Assembly (NCBI GenBank): GCA_003220615.1
Contig: QHTB01000157.1
Location: 561-64,560 of the forward strand
Reading direction: 5' to 3'
DNA length: 64,000 nucleotides
Source of the DNA: Candidatus Rokuibacteriota bacterium
GTDB taxonomy: Bacteria; Methylomirabilota; Methylomirabilia; Rokubacteriales; CSP1-6
The position numbers were made by a program, and so were the translations under genes. Shown here in pieces: positions 35,965 to 45,057 of this stretch (position 1 is the stretch's first letter; each line of letters opens with the position of its first letter). The notes under the pieces are model-generated. The model did not search any database and had not been told where the DNA came from. It saw nothing but the letters and a program-made list of their open reading frames with translations.

Positions 35965-36870
35965 CTAATCTCCCCGTGGCCGCGATGCGGCCGCCTGCTG
36001 AGCGGCGAAGACCGAGCGATAGCCGACCTGGTCCCACCGGGGCGGTAGCCGGGCCGGGTACGGCTCCATGTGCACGTGCGTGGGCTCCTGGCCGCGCACG
36101 AGCACGCCCGTTTTCGACGTGGGCGTCGGCGTGGGTGTGATCGGCAGCGCGTCGGCCGCCGAGTAGACGTTGAGGAGCAGCGGCCGCATCCGCGAGGAGT
36201 AATTGGCGGCCGAGCCGTGGACCACGCGGCAATGGATCAGGACCACCGTGCCCGCCGGCCCGCACAGCTCGGTGGTCGTATCGGTGGGCAGCGTCGCGAC
36301 GTCGCGGGGGACGATGGCGCCCGTCCACCGGCCGGCGTCGTCGAACTGATCGAAGATCGTTCCGCGATGCGTGCCCGGCAGCGCCGTCAGCGGTCCCTGC
36401 TCGGGGCCGGTGTCGTCGAGATACACGCCGAACGTGAGCACGCCGAAGTTCGTGTGGGGCCACGCCTGGATGTCCTGGTGCCAGCGCACGGCGTCGCCGC
36501 CGTCGGACCATTTGAAGTTGAGCTTCGAGCTGTGGAAGCGAACGTCGGGCCCGACCAGGTCGGCGACCAGATCGACGACGGCTGGATCTCTGGCGAACGC
36601 CCACAGCTCGGGGTGCTGATCGACGGCCTTGCGCAGCCGGCGGATGTTCGGCTTCTCTGCGGAGTGATCCGGCGCCAGGTCGAACTGGTCGTCGGAGGCC
36701 GTGAGCATGCGTGACTCCTCGATCTTGGCGGCCACCACCGCACGCAGGCGATCGAGCCACGCCGCGCCGACGTAGCCCGGCACGGTGAGAAAGCCGTCCT
36801 CGAAGTAGCGCTCGCGCTGGCGCTGGTCGAGCACCAGCGGCGGATGCTGCAGCACGCGTTCGGGGGTCAT
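35965..36870 (-). CDS. Phytanoyl-CoA dioxygenase (PhyH) family oxygenase
   Basis: 301 aa Fe(II)/2-oxoglutarate-dependent oxygenase. The metal triad is visible as H131 and D133 (RWHQDIQAWPH) and H218 (HCRVVHGS), with R228 or R229 (SSRMRP) positioned to hold 2-oxoglutarate. No signal peptide. Substrates of bacterial PhyH proteins are diverse. It lies between the EthD gene and the cyclic amidohydrolase on one strand. Confidence 0.92.
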   Translation of the reverse strand: MTPERVLQHPPLVLDQRQRERYFEDGFLTVPGYVGAAWLDRLRAVVAAKIEESRMLTASDDQFDLAPDHSAEKPNIRRLRKAVDQHPELWAFARDPAVVDLVADLVGPDVRFHSSKLNFKWSDGGDAVRWHQDIQAWPHTNFGVLTFGVYLDDTGPEQGPLTALPGTHRGTIFDQFDDAGRWTGAIVPRDVATLPTDTTTELCGPAGTVVLIHCRVVHGSAANYSSRMRPLLLNVYSAADALPITPTPTPTSKTGVLVRGQEPTHVHMEPYPARLPPRWDQVGYRSVFAAQQAAASRPRGD

Positions 36871-36883
36871 CGCGATCTCCCTC

Positions 36884-37204
36884 TCAGCCGATCAGCTCGT
36901 GCTCTTCCGTGATGAGCACCAGGCGGTCGGCGTGGCTCTCCCGCGAGTGGGCCAGCGCCGTCTTGCCGACCTCGGACGACCATGCCGCGTCGAGCGCGGC
37001 ACGGTTGTCGAACCACAGCTCGGCGATGCCGTCCCACGGCTCCTTGCCTTCGTGAGTCGTCGAGCCGGTGACCAGGCACACGCGATACTTCCTCAGGGCG
37101 GGCAGCTTCTTCGCGTAGGGGACGTGCTCCTCCAGCCACCAGCGATGGAATCGCTCACGCGTCCAGCTCTCAGAACGCCGCAGCAGCACGACGACCTTGA
37201 TCAT
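36884..37204 (-). CDS. EthD-domain protein
   Basis: 106 aa from the ATG at 37204, preceded by GGAGGAGC. Ferredoxin-like alpha/beta barrel domain with the family start IKVVVLLRRSESWTRERFHRWW and EHVPYAKKLPALRKY. EthD-type proteins are small dimeric barrels found in degradation pathways, some with catalytic roles. It starts 39 bases after the SDR stop and 13 bases lie between it and the PhyH gene, so these minus-strand genes form an operon. Confidence 0.85.
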   Translation of the reverse strand: MIKVVVLLRRSESWTRERFHRWWLEEHVPYAKKLPALRKYRVCLVTGSTTHEGKEPWDGIAELWFDNRAALDAAWSSEVGKTALAHSRESHADRLVLITEEHELIG

Positions 37205-37243
37205 GCGCTCCTCCAATCGGCGCGATTGCGCGAGCGCTCCCCG

Positions 37244-38002
37244 TTATTGCGCGAGGGCTCCCCCGTCGATGACCAGCTCGCTGCCGGTCATGTACGCCGA
37301 GTCGTCGGATGCGAGATAGAGCACGGCGGTCACGATCTCGGCCACCGTTCCCATCCGTCCGAGCGGCACACGTTGCAAGCGTCGCTGGAGCGCGTCCTTG
37401 TCGGGAATGGCGCTGTGGAGCATCTCGGTGTCGATCGGGCCGGGGTGCACGGAGTTGCAGCGGATCCTGTCCTTGGCGTGCTGGCTCGCCGTCACCTTCG
37501 TGAAGATGCGGATGGCGCCCTTGCTCGCGGCATACGCGGGCTCCTGGTGCAGCGACTGCCCGATGCCCGCCACCGAGGAGATGTTCACGATCGAGCCGCC
37601 GCCGGCGCGGCGCATCTCGGGAATGGCGTACTTCGTGCCCAGGAACACACCCTTGGCGTTGACGGCCATCACCTGGTCCCACTCGGCCGCCGAGCGGTCC
37701 TCGATGGCGACCCGCGGGATGACGATCGCGGCGTTGTTGATCAGGACGTCGAGCTTGCCGTAGCGGCCCGTCGCAGTCTTGACCGCGGTCTGCCAGTCCG
37801 CCTCGCTCGTGACGTCGAGGTGGACGTACACGGCCTCGTGTCCGGCGGCGCGGATGGCGGCCTCCACCTTCTTGCCCTCGGCGTCACGGATGTCGCCGAA
37901 GACGACCTTCGCGCCCTCGCGCGCAAACGTCTCCGCCTCGGCCGCCCCCTGGCCACGGGCCCCACCACTGATCAACGCGACCTTCCCGTCGAGCTTTCCC
38001 AT
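37244..38002 (-). CDS. Short-chain dehydrogenase/reductase
   Basis: 252 aa classical SDR. Cofactor loop GGARGQG (13-19; the third glycine region reads RGQGAAEA), D37 after the second strand suggests NAD preference, NNAA (89-92) in place of NNAG, catalytic S142/S143, Y157 and K161. Probably oxidises a hydroxyl in the pathway of the neighbouring amidohydrolase and PhyH genes. It heads the minus-strand run SDR-EthD-PhyH-amidohydrolase and is divergent from the amidohydrolase at 38097. Confidence 0.93.
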   Translation of the reverse strand: MGKLDGKVALISGGARGQGAAEAETFAREGAKVVFGDIRDAEGKKVEAAIRAAGHEAVYVHLDVTSEADWQTAVKTATGRYGKLDVLINNAAIVIPRVAIEDRSAAEWDQVMAVNAKGVFLGTKYAIPEMRRAGGGSIVNISSVAGIGQSLHQEPAYAASKGAIRIFTKVTASQHAKDRIRCNSVHPGPIDTEMLHSAIPDKDALQRRLQRVPLGRMGTVAEIVTAVLYLASDDSAYMTGSELVIDGGALAQ

Positions 38003-38096
38003 GTCGATCTCCCTGTTCGGCCTGCGATGCGTGACTCACCCGGCCAGTGGACATCGGCGGGATTCTAGAACATCTTGTCGTCGAGGAGGCCGGCCG

Positions 38097-39236
38097 ATGG
38101 TCCCAGCCCTGATTCTCTCGTCCGATTCCCACGTCTTCGAGCCGCCCGACCTGTGGACGACCCGGATCGACGCCGCCTTCCGCGACCGCGCGCCGCGGAT
38201 GGAACGCATCGACGGCGCCGACGAGATCGTGATCGAGAAGGACCAGATCCTCTCCGGCATCGGGCTCATCTCGAACGCCGGCGCCCGCTTCGAGATGCCC
38301 GAGACGATCTCCGGGCACGGGCGCTTCGAGGATGTCCCGAAAGGCGGCTACGACCCCGAGCAACACCTCGCGGACATGAGGCTCGACGGCGTGGCCGGCG
38401 AAGTGCTCTACCCATCGCAGGGGCTGTTCTACTTCCGCGTCGCGGATTCGGCGCTCCAGGCCGCGATCTTCCGCGCGTACAACGACTGGCTCGCCGAGTT
38501 CTGTCGCACCGATCCCGCGCGGCTCAAGGGAATCGCCATGATCAGCATGGACGACGTCCCCAGCGCGATCCGTGAGCTGGAGCGCGCCGCGCGCCTGGGC
38601 CTCGCCGGCGCGATGATCACCGAGTATCCGCTCGAGGACCGGCGCTACGACCAGCCCGAGTACGAGCCGTTCTGGGCTGCCGCGCAGGCGCTCGACATGC
38701 CGCTGAGCCTGCACACGGCCACGCGACGCCAGGGCAAGATCCGCGGGGCCGGCGCCCAGACGCTGCGCGACGCGAGCAGCCGGGCGACCAAGGCGTTCTA
38801 TCCGGCGCTGTCGATGTGCGACATGATCTTCTCGGGTGTCTTCGAGCGCTATCCGCGCCTCACGCTGGCCATCGTCGAGTTCGAACTGTCGTGGGCGCCG
38901 CACCTGCTCGGGACGATGGACTACACTTATCGCGAGCGCCACGAGGAGGCGATCTACCGGTTCAAGGGCGACATGCGGCCGTCCGACTTCTTCCGGCGCA
39001 ACGTCGTGCTCAGCTTCCAGGAGGACGCCATCGGCATCCGTCTGCGGGACGCGATCGGCGTGGACAACATGATGTGGGGCTCCGACTACCCCCACAGCGA
39101 GTCCACGTTCCCCCGGTCGCGCAAGATCCTGGCCGAGATCCTGGCCGGCGTCCCGGATGACGAGCAGGCCAAGATCGTCGGCGCCAACACCGCGCGGGTG
39201 TACCGCTTCGACGTGGCGCGGCTCTCCGGGGGCTAG
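38097..39236 (+). CDS. Amidohydrolase-2 family protein
   Basis: 379 aa from the ATG at 38097 with GAGGAGG upstream. The N-terminal metal motif reads D10-S-H-V-F-E15, the form seen in many COG2159 proteins of this kind of genome (SDSHVFEPPDLW). Later landmarks are LSLHTATR and the C-terminal WGSDYPHSES with the metal aspartate. Members are decarboxylases or hydrolases of cyclic or aromatic acids. Three bases separate it from the lyase gene that follows. Confidence 0.9.
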   Translation: MVPALILSSDSHVFEPPDLWTTRIDAAFRDRAPRMERIDGADEIVIEKDQILSGIGLISNAGARFEMPETISGHGRFEDVPKGGYDPEQHLADMRLDGVAGEVLYPSQGLFYFRVADSALQAAIFRAYNDWLAEFCRTDPARLKGIAMISMDDVPSAIRELERAARLGLAGAMITEYPLEDRRYDQPEYEPFWAAAQALDMPLSLHTATRRQGKIRGAGAQTLRDASSRATKAFYPALSMCDMIFSGVFERYPRLTLAIVEFELSWAPHLLGTMDYTYRERHEEAIYRFKGDMRPSDFFRRNVVLSFQEDAIGIRLRDAIGVDNMMWGSDYPHSESTFPRSRKILAEILAGVPDDEQAKIVGANTARVYRFDVARLSGG

Positions 39237-39239
39237 GCG

Positions 39240-40595
39240 ATGCTCGAAGAGCCGACCTCTCTCCGCATCGACGATCCGGGCGTGCGGGCGCTGTTCACCG
39301 AGGCCGCGCGCTTTCAGTCGTGGCTCGACGTGGAAGCCGCGCTGGCCCAGGTGCAGGCCGAGCTCGGCATCATCCCCGAAAGCGCCGCGCGGGAGATCAG
39401 CCGGAAGGCGCACCTGAAGCACCTGGACCTCGGGGCCGTGCGGTCCGGGCTCGCGAAGACCGGCCATCCGCTGGTGCCGCTGGTCTGGGAGCTCGATCGC
39501 GTCTGCGAGAACGGCGCCGGAGGTTACGTGCACTGGGGCGCGACGACCCAGAACATCACGCAGACCGGCCAGCTCCTCCAGGTGCGGCGGGCCCACGACA
39601 TCTTCCTGCGCCAGCTCGCGGCGATCCTGACCACGCTCGCCGACCTCGCCGAGAAGACGAAGGACGTCCTGATTCCGGGCCGCACGCACGGCCAGCACGC
39701 GGTGCCGGCGACGTTCGGCTTCAAGGTGGCGGTGTGGATCGACGAGCTGTGCCGTCACGTCGAGCGCCTGCGCGGATGCGAGCATCGCGTGTTCGTGGCC
39801 ATGCTGGGCGGTGGCGCCGGCACGCTCGCCTCCCTCGGCGAGCTCGGGCGCGCCACGCAGGAGAAGATGGCGGCCCGGCTCGGCATGAGAGCGATGACGG
39901 TCCCCGCGCGCACGATCGGCGATCACCAGGCCGAGTACGTCCTGCTGCTCGGCATGCTGGCGGCGACCGCGAGCAAGATGGCCCGCGAGATCTACACGCT
40001 CATGAAGCAGGAGTTCGGCGAGGTCGAGGAGCCGGTGCCGCCCGGCACCGTGGGCAGCAGCACGATGCCGCAGAAGCGCAATCCCAAGCTGTCGCAGGAC
40101 ATCATCGCCGCCGCGGCGCAAATCCGCGCCGTCGTGCCGCTGGCCCTGGAGGCGATGCAGACGGAGCACGAGGCCGACCGCACCACGAGCATCATGATGA
40201 GCCGCGCGGTGGTGCAGGCCTGCGAGCTGACCGGCGACATGCTGCAGCGGATGATCGTGCTCTTCGACGGGCTCCAGATCTTCCCGGAGCGGATGCGGGA
40301 GAACCTCGACCTCTCTGGCGGCCTGATCATGGCCGAGGCGCTCATGCTCGAGCTCGGCAGGCAGATCGGCCGGCAGCGGGCCCACGACGTGGTCTACGAG
40401 GCGGCGCAGGCCTCGGTCACCCAGGCGCGTCCCTTCAAGGAGATGCTGGCCAAGGATCCGCACGTGACCGCCGCGCTCACGACGTCCCAGATCGACGCCC
40501 TGCTCGACCCCGCGCAGTACACGGGGCTCTGTCGTCAGTTCGCCGAGCGTGGGACGGCGACCGCGCGCAGGATCGCCGCGATCATCGGGCGGTGA
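39240..40595 (+). CDS. Fumarase/aspartase-superfamily lyase (adenylosuccinate lyase or carboxymuconate cycloisomerase-like)
   Basis: 451 aa. The superfamily signature is GSSTMPQKRNP (272-282), the flexible serine loop; H150 is in the TH-G-Q-H-A segment (149-153) and the GATTQNITQTGQ block (100-111) is present. This pattern occurs in PurB and in 3-carboxy-cis,cis-muconate cycloisomerases. Placement after an amidohydrolase and outside any purine cluster favours a catabolic role such as an argininosuccinate-, muconate- or aspartate-adduct lyase. That is inference. Confidence 0.88.
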   Translation: MLEEPTSLRIDDPGVRALFTEAARFQSWLDVEAALAQVQAELGIIPESAAREISRKAHLKHLDLGAVRSGLAKTGHPLVPLVWELDRVCENGAGGYVHWGATTQNITQTGQLLQVRRAHDIFLRQLAAILTTLADLAEKTKDVLIPGRTHGQHAVPATFGFKVAVWIDELCRHVERLRGCEHRVFVAMLGGGAGTLASLGELGRATQEKMAARLGMRAMTVPARTIGDHQAEYVLLLGMLAATASKMAREIYTLMKQEFGEVEEPVPPGTVGSSTMPQKRNPKLSQDIIAAAAQIRAVVPLALEAMQTEHEADRTTSIMMSRAVVQACELTGDMLQRMIVLFDGLQIFPERMRENLDLSGGLIMAEALMLELGRQIGRQRAHDVVYEAAQASVTQARPFKEMLAKDPHVTAALTTSQIDALLDPAQYTGLCRQFAERGTATARRIAAIIGR

Positions 40596-40607
40596 GCGGC
40601 CGGCGGC

Positions 40608-41003
40608 TCACGTCACCGCGATGCAATCGATCTCGATGTCGAACGGGCCCGGCCAGCTCGGCACGCAGAGAAAGATGCGCGCCGGCTGGTCGACCGGGAA
40701 GTACCGCGCGTAGATCTCGTTGAACGTGGTGAAATGGGCCGGATCAGAGCAGTAGACGTTGCACTTGACCACCCGCGCCATGGACGAGCCGGCCGCCTCC
40801 AGACAGCGCCGCATCTGATCGAGCACGATCTCCGTCTGCCTCGCGAGGGGTTGCCGCAAGAGCTCGCCCGTCTCCGGGTCGAACGGCGGCAGGCCAGACA
40901 CGAAGACGAACCCGCCGGCCACGACGACCGGATTGATCGGGCCCTTCCGGCGGGCCTCCAGGTAGGTCGAGAACGGTTCCACGCGAATGCCGATCCGATC
41001 CAT
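40608..41003 (-). CDS. RidA family protein (probable imine deaminase type)
   Basis: 131 aa trimeric YjgF/RidA fold. RidA hydrolyses reactive enamine/imine intermediates. The DQPARIFLCVPSWP segment retains the arginine expected at the active site, followed by the acidic IEIDCIA, so deaminase activity is plausible. It is transcribed away from the ArsR gene; the shared 61-bp region contains a dyad operator, so repression by that regulator is likely. It is convergent with the lyase gene. Confidence 0.9.
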   Translation of the reverse strand: MDRIGIRVEPFSTYLEARRKGPINPVVVAGGFVFVSGLPPFDPETGELLRQPLARQTEIVLDQMRRCLEAAGSSMARVVKCNVYCSDPAHFTTFNEIYARYFPVDQPARIFLCVPSWPGPFDIEIDCIAVT

Positions 41004-41014
41004 CGTGATACCCT

Positions 41015-41053
41015 CACATATCAGGGTGTGTTGATGTGTGCATGAAACATATC
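41015..41053. promoter_or_regulatory. Likely ArsR operator (three half-sites)
   Basis: CACATATCA (41015-41023) and TGATGTGTG (41032-41040) form a 9-bp inverted repeat with one mismatch and an 8-bp spacer. A third half-site, ACATATCAGG (41047-41056), repeats 41016-41025 in the same direction 31 bp away, about three helical turns. The site lies between the divergent RidA and ArsR starts. Confidence 0.6.
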
Positions 41054-41064
41054 AGGCCTCGCTG

Positions 41065-41745
41065 ATGGATGCAAACCCGCGGCTGCTCGCGCTCACCCGG
41101 GCCCTCGCCGATCCCCTCCGCCTCGCGGTGCTCCACCGCCTCATGACCGGCCCGGCCACCGTGTCGGAGCTGATGGCCGTCGTCGGCGCCGAGCAGTCCC
41201 GGTTGTCGAACCATCTCGCCCTGCTGCGGGAGCGCCGCCTGGTGCGAACGACCCGCCAGGGACGGCACGTGATCTACGAGCTCCACGACGCCGCGGTGGG
41301 GACCCTCGTCGAGGCGCTCGGGCAGATCGGGGGCGCGGCGCCGCGCACGGTCAAATCCGTGGCGATCGCTCACGCCCGGACGTGCTACGACCATCTGGCC
41401 GGGCGGCTCGGCGTGGCGATGTTCAAGGCGCTCGTCGATCGCAGGGCCGTGAAGCACCAGAAGGACGTTCCGGGTGACGTCGAGCTGGGTCCGCAGGCGA
41501 CCCCGGTGTTCGAAACTCTCGGGGTGGACCTCGACGTGGTCACGCGCGAGCGCCGCCGTTTTGCCACCGCCTGCCTCGACTGGACCGAGCGCCAGCCCCA
41601 CCTGGGCGGCGCTCTTGGCGCCGCCCTGTGGGCCGAGCTGGTCGCGCGCGGATGGATCGTGCGGCGTCCCGGCACCCGCGCGGTGGTTCTCACCGCCGCG
41701 GGCGGGCGTGGTCTCCGGCGAACGCTCGGAGTCGCCCTCGAGTGA
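41065..41745 (+). CDS. ArsR-family winged-helix transcriptional regulator
   Basis: 226 aa from the ATG at 41065; a GTG at 41038 would lie inside the operator. The N-terminal wHTH (about 5-75) reads LADPLRLAVLHRLMTGPATVSELMAVVG with recognition helix EQSRLSNHLALLRERRL. The long C-terminal domain (from about 95) lacks an obvious metal-binding CxC, so it probably binds an organic ligand. It is the only clear DNA-binding regulator in the window apart from the MazE-like protein. It probably controls itself and RidA. Confidence 0.9.
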   Translation: MDANPRLLALTRALADPLRLAVLHRLMTGPATVSELMAVVGAEQSRLSNHLALLRERRLVRTTRQGRHVIYELHDAAVGTLVEALGQIGGAAPRTVKSVAIAHARTCYDHLAGRLGVAMFKALVDRRAVKHQKDVPGDVELGPQATPVFETLGVDLDVVTRERRRFATACLDWTERQPHLGGALGAALWAELVARGWIVRRPGTRAVVLTAAGGRGLRRTLGVALE

Positions 41746-41748
41746 TCG

Positions 41749-42714
41749 TCAGTGCTCGAGCCCGAGGACGATCTGCGCGTTGTGGTGGAGGATCTTCTCG
41801 ACGTCCTCGGCCGGCAGGATCGACTCGTGCAGGTAGTGGAAATTCTGCCGGTACGTCTCGAACGCGAGCAGGACGGGATAGTCGCTCCCGGCGACGAGAT
41901 GATCGGCGCCGAAGGCCTTCCACGCGCAGAGCAGCGCCGCCTGTGAGCCGTGACCGACGATGTCGTAGTAGAAGCGGCGCGCGGTCACGCTCGGGCGCTC
42001 CGGCAGGTTCGGGTGCTGGCGCGGGGCCTGATTGTCGAGCCGCTGGAGCAGCATCGGGATGATGCCCCCCAGGTGCGGGACGACGTATCTGATATTCGGG
42101 AAGCGTTCCGGGATTCGCCGGGCGATCAGGTGCAGGACGATCGCGGCGTCCTCGAGGGAAGCGCCCACGGAGACCGTGAAGCCGTAGTCGTTGATCATGG
42201 GCGAGCAGATGCCGTTCTGGATCGGGTGGTAGTTCAACACCGCGCGCCGCCGATTCATCTCTTGATAGAGCGGCTCGAACTCGGCTTCAGCGGTGGACCG
42301 GTCGAAGCACGAGCAGGTCATCGACACCCCGAGCATGCCGAGCTGATCGAGTCCTCGCTCCATCTCGCGCAGCGACGCGTCGATGTGCGGCAGGGGCAGC
42401 GAGACGACGGCGTTGAAGCGGCCCGGGTGCCTCCTCGCCAGCTCGGCGTAGGCATCGTTGATGAGCCGCGCCGTCGCGACGGCATCCGCCTCCTTCTCGG
42501 CGTATGGCGGGCTCGCGGCCGGCGAGAGGATCTGCATCTGAACGCCGGCGTCGTCCATCTGTTGCAGACGCGCCGGCAGGCCGGAGGGATCGTCGTTCCG
42601 GATCGTCCGCGCCGTGAGGGACCGCGCGGCCTCCGGCAGGCTGCGCCCGCCGATGCGCAGCAGCGCGTCGTTGTACGGCTTCGGGAAATAGTGGGCGTGG
42701 ATGTCGACGATCAT
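41749..42714 (-). CDS. Amidohydrolase-2 family protein (ACMSD/resorcylate decarboxylase-like)
   Basis: 321 aa. Metal motif at the extreme N-terminus: MIVDIHAHYF with H6 and H8. Further ligands or active-site residues are H in LNYHPI, VVPHLGG and the aspartate in VAGSDYPV. This compact form is closest to 2-amino-3-carboxymuconate semialdehyde decarboxylase and gamma-resorcylate decarboxylase. Last gene of the RidA-receptor-SDR-amidohydrolase operon; it starts two bases after the SDR stop. Confidence 0.9.
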   Translation of the reverse strand: MIVDIHAHYFPKPYNDALLRIGGRSLPEAARSLTARTIRNDDPSGLPARLQQMDDAGVQMQILSPAASPPYAEKEADAVATARLINDAYAELARRHPGRFNAVVSLPLPHIDASLREMERGLDQLGMLGVSMTCSCFDRSTAEAEFEPLYQEMNRRRAVLNYHPIQNGICSPMINDYGFTVSVGASLEDAAIVLHLIARRIPERFPNIRYVVPHLGGIIPMLLQRLDNQAPRQHPNLPERPSVTARRFYYDIVGHGSQAALLCAWKAFGADHLVAGSDYPVLLAFETYRQNFHYLHESILPAEDVEKILHHNAQIVLGLEH

Positions 42715-42716
42715 CG

Positions 42717-43487
42717 TTAGATCGCCGTGTAGCCGCCGTCGATGAGCAGGTCACTGCCCGTCATGAACGACGAGGCGTCGCTGGCGAGATAGACGGCCGC
42801 CCGCGCGATCTCCTCGGGGCGGCCGAGACGATTGAGCAGGTGCTTCGGCCCCATCATCGTGCGCGCCTCGTCCATGGTCTTGTGGCGCATGAGCATGCGC
42901 CGGGTCTCGACCGCGCCCGGCGAGATCGTGTTGGCGCGGATGCCCTGGGCCGCGTGGTCGGCGGCGAGCACCTTGGCGAGCTGGATCAACGCGCCCTTGG
43001 TCGCGCAGTAGGCCGGGCGTCCGGCCGCGCCGACGCGGCCGAGCTGCGAGGCGATGAGGACCACGCTGCCGCCGCCGCGCGCGATCATCGCCGGGATCGC
43101 CGCCTTGACCATCAGGAACGCGCCGGTGAGGTTGATCCGGATCACACGGTCCCAGGCCGCCTCGTCCAACTCGAGCACGGTCGCGGTCGTGTCGCGGTCG
43201 GCCGCGCCGTACATGAGGACGTCGAGGCCGCCGAAGCGCTCGACGGTGGCGGCGACCGCAGCCCGGCAGCTCGCGCCATCCGTCACGTCGAGATGCACGG
43301 GCAAGGCGTGAGCGCCGCTCTTCTCGATCTCGGCCGCCGTGGCCTTGGCCCCCGGCTCCTCGACGTCGGCACAGGCGACACGGGCGCCGGCCGCCGCGAA
43401 CGCGAGCGCGGTCGCGCGCCCGATGCCGTTCGCCGCACCGACGACGATGGCGGTCTTCTTCTCGAGCGTGAAGGTCGAGTCCATCAT
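42717..43487 (-). CDS. Short-chain dehydrogenase/reductase with altered NNAG motif
   Basis: 256 aa. Cofactor loop VGAANGIG (16-23), catalytic S147, Y160 and K164 (YCATK). The usual N-N-A-G after strand 4 is replaced by M-Y-G-A (92-95), removing the asparagine that normally steadies the central sheet, though the catalytic trio is intact. Its start overlaps the receptor stop by four bases, so it is coupled to it. Confidence 0.92.
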   Translation of the reverse strand: MMDSTFTLEKKTAIVVGAANGIGRATALAFAAAGARVACADVEEPGAKATAAEIEKSGAHALPVHLDVTDGASCRAAVAATVERFGGLDVLMYGAADRDTTATVLELDEAAWDRVIRINLTGAFLMVKAAIPAMIARGGGSVVLIASQLGRVGAAGRPAYCATKGALIQLAKVLAADHAAQGIRANTISPGAVETRRMLMRHKTMDEARTMMGPKHLLNRLGRPEEIARAAVYLASDASSFMTGSDLLIDGGYTAI

Positions 43488-45055
43488 TGTGCCTCCTTCA
43501 GGCGAAGATCCTCGAACGGCGCCGAGTACCCGAAGCCGGGGATGCGGCCATCGCCGGCCTCCGCCACGCGCGGCCCGACGCCCCAGATGAACGCCTGCTC
43601 GAAGAGCGGGATCGCCATCACCTTGTCGCGGATGATCTGCTGGATCTGGTGGACCAGGGCCTCGCGCTTCTTCGCATCGAGCTCACGCGCCTGACGGATG
43701 TAGAGGTCGTCGATCTCGGGCAATGATCCGTAGGCGTAGACGCCGCTCTTGGTGACGTAGGGCTCGAGCCGTGTGGCCGCGTTGCCGAAGGCCGCCGTGA
43801 TCACGTGGATGACGCCGTGGAGCTTCTTGTCGCGCCAGGCGGTGAAGTACGCCGCGCGCTCCATCGTGCGCAGGCGACTCTTGATGCCGACCGCCTGGAA
43901 GTTGCCCAGGATGGCCTCGCCCATCGAGTCGTAGGGCGGGAACGGATAGAAGTCGCCGGCGTCGAAGCCGTTCGGATAGCCGGCCTCGGCGAGCAGCTTC
44001 TTCGCCTTCGCGGGATCGTAGGCGTGCGGCTCCATCGCCACCGCGAACTGGAAGATCCGCGGCACGAAGTTTCCGGTGAGCCGGCCGAAGCCGAGCATCT
44101 CCGCCTGGTTGATGGCGGCCCGGTCGATGGCGTGGCTGGCCGCCAGCCGCACGCGCTGATCGGCCCACGGCGATTTCGGATCCCACTGCTCGGGCAACTC
44201 GATCCAGAACGCGCCGCTCACGAGCGGCGCGGCCAGGCGAAAGCCCGAGACCTTGCGCACGGCGTCCGCGGTGGGCCCGGTCAAGAGGTAGACGACGTCG
44301 ACCTCGCCGGCCCGGAGCGCGGCCGCCCGCGTCGCCTCCTCGGGCATGGAGCGCATCACCAGGCGCTTCACCGCCGGCGACTTGCGCCAGTAGCCGTCGA
44401 AGGCCTCCAGCACGATCTCGATGCCCGGCTTGAACGAGACGACCTTGTACGGCCCGGCGCCGATGGGCGCCGCCTTGAACCCGTCGTCGCCGACTTTCTC
44501 GACGTATTTCTTCGGCACGATCCAGCCGGCGCCCGACGCCGTGGTGCCATAGAAGGTGATGAAATCCGGCCACGGCTCGCGGAGGACGAAGCGCACCTGC
44601 CCGGGGTCGAGGATCTGCACCTCCTTGACCTTGTCCTTGAGCAGCTTGGCGCTGGCGCCCTTGTACCGGTCCCACGAGAACTTCACGTCGTCCGCGGTCA
44701 CCGGCTCACCGTTGTGGAAGCGGGCGCCCTTGCGCAGCATGAACGTGTACGAGAGATGATCCTTGGCCTCCGTCCACGACTCGGCCAGGCTCGGCGTGGT
44801 GATTCCCGCCGGCATCGGTTTCACCATAGCGTCGTGGACCGCGTACATGACCATGAAGGGCGTGTTGAACGCCTCCGTCTCCGCGGGATCGAGCCAGCGG
44901 GCGGCGAGGGTCACGTGGAGACCCCAGCGCATCTCGCCCGGCGCCGCCTTGCCGCCCTGCGGGTGAGCGCGCATCGGGTCGGCGAGGACGAGGACGCACA
45001 GGATTACACCGAGCAGCACGCGGTGACGAGCGCGGGAGCGTCGCGTGGCGCCCAT
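43484..45055 (-). CDS. Peptide/nickel-type ABC solute-binding protein (family 5)
   Basis: 523 aa from the ATG at 45055. Signal peptide: basic RRSRARHR, hydrophobic VLLGVILCVLVLA, cleavage near MRAHPQ. The mature part is a family 5 receptor (DppA/OppA-like) with the block YTFMLRKGARFHNGEPVTADDVKFSWDRY (two parts, YTFMLRKGARFHNGEP and VTADDVKFSWDRY). No permease or ATPase of this class is adjacent; the operon instead encodes enzymes, so membrane parts must come from elsewhere (for example 59425-61195). It starts two bases after the RidA-like gene. Confidence 0.92.
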   Translation of the reverse strand: MGATRRSRARHRVLLGVILCVLVLADPMRAHPQGGKAAPGEMRWGLHVTLAARWLDPAETEAFNTPFMVMYAVHDAMVKPMPAGITTPSLAESWTEAKDHLSYTFMLRKGARFHNGEPVTADDVKFSWDRYKGASAKLLKDKVKEVQILDPGQVRFVLREPWPDFITFYGTTASGAGWIVPKKYVEKVGDDGFKAAPIGAGPYKVVSFKPGIEIVLEAFDGYWRKSPAVKRLVMRSMPEEATRAAALRAGEVDVVYLLTGPTADAVRKVSGFRLAAPLVSGAFWIELPEQWDPKSPWADQRVRLAASHAIDRAAINQAEMLGFGRLTGNFVPRIFQFAVAMEPHAYDPAKAKKLLAEAGYPNGFDAGDFYPFPPYDSMGEAILGNFQAVGIKSRLRTMERAAYFTAWRDKKLHGVIHVITAAFGNAATRLEPYVTKSGVYAYGSLPEIDDLYIRQARELDAKKREALVHQIQQIIRDKVMAIPLFEQAFIWGVGPRVAEAGDGRIPGFGYSAPFEDLRLKEAQ

Positions 45056-45057
45056 CG

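Noticed and set aside
37884-40463. An 859-codon open frame on the minus strand opposite the amidohydrolase and lyase genes
   Set aside because: Antisense frame with compositional bias and no domain, fully covered by two clear coding genes.
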